NCBI GenBank assembly: GCA_000969725.1
Contig: JXSR01S063001.1
Source: Ophiothrix spiculata
Lineage: Eukaryota > Echinodermata > Ophiuroidea > Amphilepidida > Ophiotrichidae
Length of the DNA: 63,932 nt
Direction: 5' to 3' (one strand)
Part shown: positions 12,582 to 24,500 of the stretch, in pieces
Layout of the letters: the number at the start of each line of letters is the position of its first letter
How positions within the stretch are numbered: position 1 is the first letter of the stretch
Made by a program: the position numbers and the translations under genes
Notes under the pieces: model-generated
Database searches by the model: none
What the model was told of the DNA's origin: nothing
The model's input: only the letters and a program-made list of their open reading frames with translations

Positions 12582-15500
12582 GTGAGTATGCACTATATAG
12601 TTATTACTTACGCATTATGTATACATGTATATTATATCTCTTTATTAACCCTATCCATGCTGTCTCTTAATAGAAAATTAAAAAATAGTATGTCCATACT
12701 GACAGCGAATGCTAAAACGGAGGTGTCCATCGGGCGGGTGGTTTGAGTTTGCTGGAAACCAGGGTGTAGAACAATATTGTTTTTATTTAAATGGCGGCAT
12801 GACTTGTGTTAAACAACTTTCTAGAAAAAGAAATGTTATTTTTCAAGATATCAATTGTAATTTCGTATACCATTATAAGAACATCCATTTGAAACTATAC
12901 TGTTAACACGTGTTAACTGTACTTCACAAACAGGCCAATGTGACAGTGTCAATTCAATAAGTCAATCATATTTTCTTTTTTTGCAAATGATAATAATGAT
13001 GCTTTCACGTGGATAATTACATTTAGTAGAACTTTATTTACCTATCTAAAAGAGAGTAACCTTTTTGTCATTTGAAAACAAAGTTTTTGTTGAAAAAGTC
13101 TTACTTAAGAACGTATGATTTTGACCGACCTTTCATTTTGAAGAAAATTAATATTTTTTTCTAATATGGGACGTTTTAAATATATTTCAAATTTGTGCAT
13201 TTTGAAATATTTTTTTTTCAAAGTGAGGTTACCTTGATTATATACGGCATATATGTGTCTGAATGCTCGATGAAAATATTATTCAGTAAAAAGTTCATCA
13301 TCACATACATGCAAAGCACAAACACACTAAAATGATATGTTTGTGATAATGCACTTGGCTGTGAGTATTATTAGTATTAAGTTAAGTTACTGAAGTATTC
13401 CCTTTTAAGGGCCCTGTCAACCCTTTTTTTTCAGAAATGGTTTTTGCTCTGTAACTCAGCAACAGATAATTAAATTCAAATAAAAGTATGCATTTCTACA
13501 AGCAGATTTGCATACTGAACATGATGGTCAGGTCATTTTTGGACCAAAAAAGTGTAATTTTGGACCTAGGGTCCAAAAATCGTGTTTTGAGTCCAACATT
13601 TTACGGGAAAGCTAACTTAATTTTGCTTTGGTAAAATATTGAACCATTTTACTTTTTAGAATCTAGAAAGGAATATTTAAGAACGCATTTCTCAAATTTT
13701 CGATTTTTTTTTCTTAGCTTTTTAGATTTTGTCAGAAATTGGTCCAAAAATGTCAAAAATCCCACTCCTAACACCATTTTTGGCAAAATATGACACATTT
13801 TGACCTATTTTGGCAATATTCCAAAAAATAAGATAAAAATCAAAAAATTGAGAAATGCTTTCCTTTATATTGCTTTCTAGGTTCTAAAATTGAAAACAGG
13901 TCAACATTTTACCCAAGCTAAATTTAGTTAGCTTTCCCGTAAAATTTTTGGTCAAAATCATGACTTTTGGACCATTTTTGGACCTTAAGACCAAAATTGT
14001 ATATTTTTGGTCAAAAAATAACCTGACCATCATGTTCAGTATGCAAACCCACTTCTAGCAATGAATACTTTTATTTGGATTTAATTATCCGTTGATGAGT
14101 ACCTGATGAAAAACCTTTTCCGAAAACGAAGGGTTGACAGGGCCCTTAAATGTCCTTGCAATCGTATGTTAACATGCTAACATAATCAAGAAGTACCTTC
14201 GCAATTTTGTGATCAGCGAATGATCATGACAAGGCTCGGGCAAATCGACAGCTGAATAAATATATGTGTCTATCAAAGGCTCTGGCAAATGAAATGAGAT
14301 GAAACAAAGTTAGGAAACATCGTGACTGTTACAATCAAAATGTAAAATGTACAGCCATACATCCACGAACCAATATAAACTTGATTAGATGTAATAAAGC
14401 TTGCAATAGAAGATGTTGACGGAGTTTGGACTCAAACATCTATGAATATTAACCCTCGTCTTCCTAAGGGGGGGGGGTGGATTATACCAAACCCCCTCCT
14501 AACAGATGATCGCCGATTGCACTAAAACGCAAAAATAAAGCGACCCTAAGCATTTAGGTAATTGCTTTCACATCCTTCGCAATCACTTTGATGAAAAAAA
14601 ATCGGGGATACCAGGTTGGAAGTGGAACTGTTTGTAATAGTAGTTTATAAAAATATTAATGAATTGTTTATACCAAAACTCAAATCAAGAAACCATTTTG
14701 AATCCAAATTTAAACACTGTTTATTACGGAACAAATATTTCCTTGAATAATGGTCTGGCGCCATCAAGGTTATTCATGTAGGTCTTTAATTCTCACAATG
14801 TCAGAGGATTTCTACTGATGAGAACACGTGCTACATGTCGACGATTTAAGGTATGTGAATTTTCACCTGGTGCTGAAAATCTGATTAAATCATTATAGTA
14901 TGGTTATACAGGTACGCGTGAACTTTTATTCCAGGATGCAAATAAGTCGAGGGGTCTCCAGCTTGACGATATAACAAAAACGTGTGGTACAAAAATAGTA
15001 TGCATACATTTGCACACTGTTCACACACTTTGGAAGTCATTATGATGCGTTGTAGAAAATAGTATGGTACAGATTTAAGTAAAATGCTTAAGGTAATTTC
15101 AGAATGTTGGTAAACTGTCTCATTTATAAATAAAAGTTAAAACTCATTAGCCAAATAGTATCAACTTTGTCTTACATCACAAAATTACACTGTCCATCAA
15201 AGTAAAGTCGGACTTTAACAATATAAGTTTCTATATTACAAATACTGGCGTTTTGCCTTTTAATACTGCAATATTATTGAAAGGCAAAACGCAAGAACCT
15301 TGGTAACCTTATGTCCGAAACTTCCGAAAATCTATGCAAGTATGTGGGAATAATGCCCAATAATGTGAATTTGGAGTACCTCATCCTCCGGCCCCTCATC
15401 CACCACCGCTTTGAAAATTAAAAAGCAAGGAAGCTAAACACTTCAGGCCGTATTCTCGACCGATGTTTAACGCCAATCAGTGTTTAAATCGTGATTTAAA

Positions 15501-18500
15501 CGATGATTAAAAAAAACGTAATTATCAAAGAGTAACTAAATATAATCACCGTTATTAACGGGCGTTTAGCTAAATTCAGATTTTAACTAAACGCATCTTA
15601 TGTCTAACCAACGTTTAGATAAACATTGTTCGAGAATACGGCATATACAGTTTTCATTTTATCAAAATATATTTATTTCTCTCTCATACGATATCAAATT
15701 TACTAATTTATGACTTAAAATAAGGGAATTACATCATGAAAAACATAATTCAGTAAGGGAATTTGTTACTAAACCGCTTTATTAGATTACCCAATTTATA
15801 AGACAGCAATGTCTTTTACCTTAACCCTCTCAAGTTTTTAAGTTTAAAAATAAATATCTTTTGAAAATTCCTATTTGGAAAAACTTTGAAAATTACAACA
15901 ATAAAGTCAATTATAATTGTATTGATCAATTATTTCGCGAATTTTTCAGTTTTGTGCAGTTAATTATAAAAATAGTACTGTTGTTTTCATGCAAAGTGAA
16001 ATTTGAATATTTTGGGGTCATATCAACACTTGACTTACCATAAGGTTTTGTAATAAGGACCAAAAGGTATTATATAATATTATATTATAACTTACATAAT
16101 AATTTATTCATGGTCACGTCTACGCCAGTAAAGTACATGCTGTATAATAATTATTCTTCCATAATATTGCACTTGGTAGATAAATCATTACTTATGTTCC
16201 TGTTCAAATTTTTGTCCCTTATGAATGTCTATGCATGCGATCTTGTTATGACTAAAGAGAACGAAAGGACATGTTTATCATTGTGAGATCAACTTCTGAG
16301 ATCGACAATTTATACAAAAAAAAAAAATAAGTACCTAGGATGAGGCATGAACAAATCAAAAGATACAGATTTTGAACAACATTGTTGAAGTGTTCATTGA
16401 AGCCGGGCAAGGTATTATTTCAATTGAAATGTCAATACACAACTACAAAAGCGTTATTTTTACATGTATATGACGTAGAGAGATTTTAGGTTTAATCCTT
16501 GACGCCGACTGTATTTGCTATTAATCTCAAATTTGGTTCACCGGGTTTTAATTCGACTTCGTCAAAGAATTTAACCTATTTACAGACAGAAAAAGAATAA
16601 AATGCTTACACTGTGGGTTAAATCTATATTATAGAAAATCGCAAATCTTCAAATACGGGTATAATAATATGCCGCAATCTGCTTTCAGTATTTCGACTGG
16701 TAAGAAAGAGTTGGTGAGCTGAAGTTAACATTTTGCCTTTAAAAATAATGTATTTTGTAAATAGGAATGTTATCTTTCACATGGATGTTCAGCTAAACAT
16801 GCTATGCTATCTTTTGTTCTCTCATTTTACAGAAACACGCATTTTTAATTCAATATCAAGATAGAAATACTAAACAAGAAAAAGAGAAAACAATGACATA
16901 TATAGATAAAAGTAATATACGTGTATATAAATAATGATATACAAGTTTATTAAATGAACCCTTGCTGTATAGTCAAAACGTCTGTGTAGAGAATACAAGT
17001 GTATGAAGAGTAACACGTTGTATATATATTATTATTAGAATGAATTACAGTGACTGAATTTATATTGACGTTTTTTTTTAGCTGGTAGTGTTAAGTTTCA
17101 AAGGAGTTTATGCCGGTTTGATAAAGACGCTTCAAAAAAGTAGTATATTGCATTATCAGTACCATTAGTTAATTATTCAAATGATTACTCTGTATCTTAA
17201 TTTCATCCATGCACATTGTCATATCTGAGTCTTGCATTATACATATATTCTTATCCTTGGGCTCCGATATGTGCCTTTCAGATAAAGATAAGTGTCATTT
17301 CATCTCGCAGAAATGAGGCCATATCTACATGCATTGTCCATCATGCTGGAATCTGCTATAAGACACTTTTGTTTTTCTTTTAAAATGATAATGATACATA
17401 GTTTAATATGTATGTATATTAATACGTAAAGCATTCTAATCATGAAATCACATCAAGTGCATGAGTTGCGTGCGATAGAGAAACATTGTCTTTTAAAAAG
17501 TCTAAACCTCACTCTTATTCTAACCTAGCTCTAATACTATAGTCAAACTCTTAACGACTTTATAAAAAAATGCGTTTGATGACATCACACCCATAAATAA
17601 CATAATCATTATGATTTTAAAATATTAAGAAAATAAGAAAAACTTAACTTCCATACGGCATCATACTATATACTCAGATACCTTCTTAACTGAGACAACC
17701 GTCTACTGTAAGCGGCTTTTTTAATAAATAGTACAGTAAGCCATACATTTTCTAAAAACTGATAATTCTTTGCACCCTATTTATTTTGTCAATATTAAGC
17801 AGATGTTGTCTACTCCTTCTTTAATTCATAGTATTGATTTGGCACGTTCTGGCTGACCGTAGGTGTCTCATATTTGACGTTAACTAGCGGTCGAACGCTA
17901 TTAAAACTGTAACACTACCCACAAAAGCACTTTTGTCAGAAAATGTGACCCATACCGTCAAAATCCACCAATTATCGGAAAATGAGAGTGCCTTCTATTA
18001 TTACAATGATAATAGTCAATTCTAGCCAGTACCTTTAACAATATACAAAAAGGCTGATTCTAGATTTATCTACTTTTTAGAAAAATATTCTTTAAATCTA
18101 TAAAAATACTAGGATTTACTTTTATAACTTTCTTTAAAAAATACACCTGTAGCAGTCATTTAATGATCGGTTTCGATGTCACGCGTTGCAAATATAAGGT
18201 TCAGGAAATGAAATCCTAATTGGGTCTCCTCTTACGACATTGAACCCTTCAATTGTGCCAAGAATTACTAGAGTAGACATTGTGGAAAACGTAAAACGGC
18301 ACCTTGAAAAGCGCACAGATATTAGCTGCTATCAGCAGTAAATCGCTAAACTGATGACCTGGGCTAAACGCATTCATTTTTCCCAAAACTCAAATTGGAA
18401 TGAAAAATAGCATACTGATTTGTAACTTTTTTCAATGTAACAAAAAAGAAATCAGTACTAATTTCAAAACGTGTCTTCCTTCCTTTTTTAAATAGACAAT

Positions 18501-21500
18501 TATTCAGCTGTTGCAGCTTATCAATTAAAGATGCAAATAATGTGGTTTTCATTTTTATTTTTTACAGAAACTGTGGGCTCCTTGGCTGAAAAAATGCTCA
18601 GGACTTCTCTGTTCGACAGTTACAATAAACTTGCCCTACCGGTCCGTAATAGTACCGAGACACTTGCAATTCATTTTGGCATCTTCATTGAGCAGATACT
18701 GGATGTGGTAAGATTATGAGCATTAAATATTTATCTTTAAGGCGACGTTCAAATTGCTGACGACCTTGATATTCGTCGTTTTTAACGACAACATTATTAC
18801 AATATTATAGGTCTGCTTATTTCGTGCATTTCAATAGGGTAACTAATATATACATGTTTGGAGAGGAATTATCATGACCGACCTTTTACAAAAAAAGCAC
18901 TGCGTAATAACTAATTGAATTAACTAGCTTGCAAACGATATACATATATAATAATTAGTTTAAAAATGCTCCGATAGTTGATGGCAGCCGAGAATGTTGT
19001 TTGTAAGTCGTCGACTCCCTTATCCGGGCCATCGGTAACATCACTTCAATATTTCATTATATTCTAGCCTAAGGCATGCATTTGTCGATTTATGAGCAGA
19101 AAATAATCTCCAAGGAGTTGGTAATCTTTGCCGTAGGTGATGACTACCCGAAGCCAATCTCACTGTTCAAATACGAAATGCAAAATACAAAGTGTAATTT
19201 TCATCGCTACGATATCTACTCCGTTATCTTCTCACAAGGCAACACTTGACTCTGCCAAATAACGAAAAACGCAGTATGTGCAAAAATAGATCATAGAAGA
19301 TGATTCCGCTTAGCATTCAATTGAATACGCCAGTATAAGAAAAAACCCAACTCCAATAGCTCTCTTCTGTTAATTATACTTATAAAATATAAATGCATAC
19401 AAATCTCTGCAAAATGCTTTTACATCAGTAAAATGGCATTTTCATGTCAATATCCTAATCATAGTGTCATATTTGACCTTGTAGTTGACTTTTTTTAGAC
19501 ATTGTTAGAAAATTGTTAAACAGCCATTACAAGAAAACCCAACTCCATGAGCTCCCCTCTCCCCTCTACTAGAAAATTATCTAACAATGTCTAAAAAAGT
19601 CAATTACAAGGTCAAATGTGCAATATGATTGGGAAATAGACATGGAAATGCTTTTTAGCGATTTGAAAGCATTTTCAGAGATTTGTATGCATTTTATATA
19701 TTACAGAACTTAAAAGAAGGGAGCTATTGGATTGAAGAGATTCATCAGGATCGGTAAATATCATGTTGTTAAGGTTCTTAAAACTGATCCAAAAGATTGT
19801 GCACTTACGTGGACGTTTCGACAACAAACTGTTGTCTTATTCATCACTTGTTTGGTTGTGACTTCTCCTGGTAACTGACGACGTACGTCCAGTGTTGCCA
19901 TTTCCGGCGTTGCCAGTTGATTTGTTGAAATTCTCAGGAGTCAAAAATTGGTCATAAAGGTGTGATAATTGATATTGTCCTTCATCTCTGTTCATAGTAG
20001 CGCCCCCTCGCTTTCTGATTTCAAATATAAGCGATGGATACGAGAGGCTATAGAAATCAGAAAGCGAGGGGGCTTTTCTTTTACTGGCGTATTCAATTTT
20101 ACTTTATGGAAGATCACGTGATCATTTCAACAGAAACCTTCGAAAGAAAAATGAACATAACGTGCACCTTATATGAATACACATACTGCATTTCTACTCG
20201 GCATATACGGCATTTAATCAAAAGTAGAATCAGTACGGTGTCTTATTGTAAATGAAACTATAATCCATTTGATGCTATGAAATATTATACTGAAATCTAG
20301 CGTCAAATCAATGCTGACAGTCCTAGGAGACTTTGATTAAAAGCTTAATTGTTTTGGCGAATATGCAGATAATTGGCAAATTGAAAATGGGTGCTTTTAC
20401 GTTCAAAACAACAGATAAAAAGTATTGCTTTTGATGTTATTTAACTGAATTTTAACAGTCTATAACAATTTCTGTTCAATGACAATTTTCGAAGTGGTTT
20501 ATAAAATATTACCCTAGGAGCCTCATGTTAAAGTAACCTGTAATTATGACATTGTGATTTATAGTGTGAATACATGATCACCGATGTTGGAAATACTTGT
20601 TCGTGTCGGGTTCGATAACAAGTGGGTATTGTACTGGCTCTTAGCAATTTAAATTCATGCAATAAGTTAATGTAAATGCACCAAAATTGCCTTTGGGTTT
20701 GTATTTTCTCCATACAATAATGCATAAAACATCAGGTTGTTTGGCTGCATTTCAAATAAGATGCGACACTAATAGGCAGATGATGTCCAATATCTAGGAT
20801 TAAGAATGGCATTACCACTTCTGAGTAAGACACGTTATGAATATTACATTCTAAATAATACTTTAGTTTGTCTATTTGATTGTTTATTTCTTACAAAATT
20901 AATTTAAGGGGGACAACTGCGTTACACGTTACTCAATTTTACGTGTTTGCAAGCTTATTTTGTACCATAACTTTTTAACAAAGTGCTTCAAGTTAACAAA
21001 AGTATACATTTTTAGAAGGAATATGATGGAGATGTTGATTTTTGACCAAAAATCAAAAAAAAATTTAAAGCTAAAAGTAACAATTAAAAAAAAAAGACTT
21101 CTGAATGGAATTTTTTAAATTTAAAACACCCGTTCAGGTGTTGCGTCATTTTTTATTTTTGAGGATTTTGGCAAATTTTTTGATTTTCATGCCACATAAA
21201 GTCAAAAATTCACCTTTTTCCGTCTTTGGTCGTTTTGGCATGAAATTTAAAAAAATGGTCAAAATCTTCAAAAATAAAAATGTTCATCAGTTTGATAAAA
21301 TAATTGATTTATTTTATAAGAAAATGTAATTATTTTATTAAAATATGATTTAAATGAAAATCCTAAAAAATTACAGGGTGAGCGTCTTCTGTATACAAAT
21401 GTATAGGAAGAGCATCCAGAAATTTGTAACATCCTTTGTTAAAATGGACATAACTTCAGAACCGAATGTCTGTTTGAACACAAATAAAACGCTTTATTAA

Positions 21501-24500
21501 GTAGAGATTCTGTTGTTTTTATTTTTCTGATCTAAACGATTTGGTCGGTCAAAAGTAAGGTAGACCGCCCCTTAATTGTTTGTGTCTAACTTTAAATGTG
21601 TCATAGGCTCATGCCTAGATAATACCTTGATTCCTTTCTTTAGTAACTAGACTATATTCCAACATGTTTGTATATTTGATACAGGATGAAAGAAACCAGC
21701 TCTTTACCTCCAAAGTCTGGGTCAAACAGGTAATGTAGACGTTATACGATACTCCTTTACTTCATATATGCAACATGCTTTTTCTTGTAATATTTTGTTG
21801 TTGTAAGTTGTTTTTTGTTTTTGAAGTCAATCTTTAGTCCCTGATATCATAACAACGTTTGCTTATCCACAAAATGTTTTCGTAACTCTTACCGATGCTA
21901 TAATAAATACACTGGCGGTCAAAAGTGTTTGCGCACAAAACCTTTAACCAGCCACATCTCGAACACCGTTCATCATTCGCGTCATTTTTAATTCGGATTT
22001 TATATTTCACACTATATCGATCTAAGGAACTAAACAGGAAATTCTTTCTCTGCATTTGAAAATATGGCGTGCTAAACATACTGCATACTTTCTTCTGCAT
22101 ATTCAAAAACGAGGTTTAAATACATAACTGCATATTTGTTGGAAACCTTATAACCTGAAAATGTTCTTTACGGTTAAACGGTTAAAACGACCATTGAATA
22201 ATAAACTGCTCGTTTTTCCCCACTAAGGGTGTTGAACTTGTAACTAAGAAGAAGAAAACTACGTAGGTACATATCGAAAAGTGCGTGTGGTGTATTTATA
22301 TAATTATGGTCTAGGAAATCGGCCATTCCTATATATAGTTATGGAAGATCGAATATCAGAGGTAACAAGGATTATTTATATTGGATGTATATGACACCTA
22401 TAAAAACATGAATTCTTTAACCCTTGTCCTTAGAAGGGGGGCTGTTGCACCCCTCCCCCCCCCCTCTTAGGTTTCCCCCCGCTTCATTAAAACGCAAAAG
22501 CAACAGGCCCCAGGCATCTTTTTTACATCCTTTGCGGTCATTTTGATGAAAAAACTAGGGGTACCACCTAAGGTGGGCATTTCGCCATTTTGAAAAGTTT
22601 ATGCATGCTATAAGACTCAAACTTGCAAGAATCATCGTTTTCCTTCTTTATTAGCAAAAAAACTCGATGAAAATCCGTTATTTAAAACTTCTATAACACA
22701 ATTTTGATTTCGGTGGCCATTTTTGCCATTTTGCAATTTTATCTGGTTTTCCAATCCGAAAGTACTTTATGACGTTATAATTACGTAACGCCTTGGCCGA
22801 TTTTGATGATCTTGGTATCGTTGGATAAGGGGAGGATCATACCTATCTACTAATAGCAAAACCAAGTTCATAGGGCCAGGGGTTCTGTTCCAAAATATTA
22901 GGGGGGTTGCAACCCCCCAACCCCCTTCGGAGGACTTGTTACAAAAATAGCTCTGGAGGACAAGGGTTAAGAGTCTTGGTCGTTTGATATAAAATTAGGG
23001 TGTTGCCTGAATTTAAGCGTGCGCAAACACTTTTGACTGCCAGTGTTTGTATTTTGTGTACCACTTTTACCTAAAACCTTCGTCAAGCAGTTACTAGTTA
23101 TTGTACCCCGAAGTATGATTTCAGGGCTCTACAGCGTATGGCAGACGCCAACGAAAACTTTTAAGAGTAACCAGTGTCTTGCATGGTATGAAATAAGCAT
23201 AGCTTGAATGAATAATATGCCTGGCAAGTAAACAAACTTGCAAAAATCCTTATTCTGATTAATATTATCTTATTTGGTATTCAAGACATCCCGTACTGTT
23301 TTTAACCAAAACACTCGATGTGCAGGCAATATGGAATAGATATCACTAAGTCAATAGAATTCAACTGTTGAGTGGAAATTCAGTACCAAGTATCAACAGA
23401 ATTATGACGCTGTTTAAATAATAACAAAATGTCAAGTAGAAAAGGGAAATGCGCTTCAACCTTATTCTAGCTACTCAAACTTGTTTTTGTTTTACAGTCT
23501 CTTCATATATTCTATTTTGAAGTGTAATAACTAATATGCTCATTGAATATTCAACTCTGTTTACATTATATTTTGAATATTTGATCAAGATTTTAAAACT
23601 TACTTCAATTTTAAGTTTATTATATCCTGTAAGAATTACATGATTAAATAATCACTGAAAAAATCACTGAAAGCCAAGAGTAACACTGAAAACTATATTT
23701 CAGCGATATTTCAGTGATATTTTCAGAGTTAAGAGGATTATCTTGACAAGGTCATTTCACTAAAAAATCTCTAAAACCTCTGAAATTATCTTTGGATTAC
23801 GCTGATACTACACTGATATTTCATTAAATTTCAGCGTTACTCATTTCAGTGTTACTATTGGCTTTTCAGTAACTTTTTCAGTGATTATTTTTCCTAGTGA
23901 TATAATTAGTAGCATATGAAGGCAATCAAACTTCACAAAAAGCAATTCTATGAATTACAAATTTATATAAATTACAGATATTCTAGCACTTTGAATCAAT
24001 TTGAACTCTCATCTAATGCCATGATGTACTACATGGTATTCTATTTTGACCACCGCAGCTAGATATAAATTACAAGTTACCCATATTAAAATTGTCACAT
24101 TTGTCCCCGCATGTAATATGAAATTCGTATTGATCAAAGTTTTCGAAATTTTTAGATTTTACTGTGTTTTAACTATTCAATACCAGGGATGCTACTTACC
24201 TAGCACAAAATTCATCAGGGCTTTAAGCCCTCTTTCTCACGTGTCACAGGCGTAGCTTCAATCTTTTTACCAAAACGTCATCTCAGAATCATCACACAGT
24301 CCATTGATGATGTCTTCAAACTAGCAGTCCAAAAGCACCTGGCAGCTAAAGCCTGAAGACCAGTGGCTGATAATTGTATACGCGTGTTGTCATATTTAGT
24401 GGCGTACCAGGAGATGGTGCACCCCGGGGCGCACCTAATACACAGTCACCTGGTGCACACGCACCATCACTATTTCGTTTGTCGGTCGCCGAACGCTGCT

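Larger units (their letters stand above)
18708..21684. other. Intron 2, copy 1
   Basis: Noncoding, collinear with 49500-51807 apart from a ~780-bp insertion at about 19320-20100 that holds the foldback at 19346-19735, the ribozyme-like motif at 19811-19890 and the inverted repeat at 20002-20073. The TTAA-flanked element at 20908-21571 is shared by both units. Confidence 0.6.

Noticed and set aside
12709..12906. 65-codon frame in intron 1 with a CPSGGWFEF start reminiscent of a C-type lectin domain
   Set aside because: The similarity is limited to one short stretch. There is no second conserved cysteine pattern and no partner exon, and the frame is not in the duplicated unit for comparison.
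18364..18552. Minus-strand frame found identically at 48705-48893
   Set aside because: The identity reflects the copy-1-identical nucleotide block before the gap, not protein conservation. It overlaps the exon 2 acceptor region on the other strand.
21834..22106. 90-codon minus-strand frame
   Set aside because: It lies across the left end of the Tc1-type element (21910 onward) and is not preserved in the unit 2 copy.
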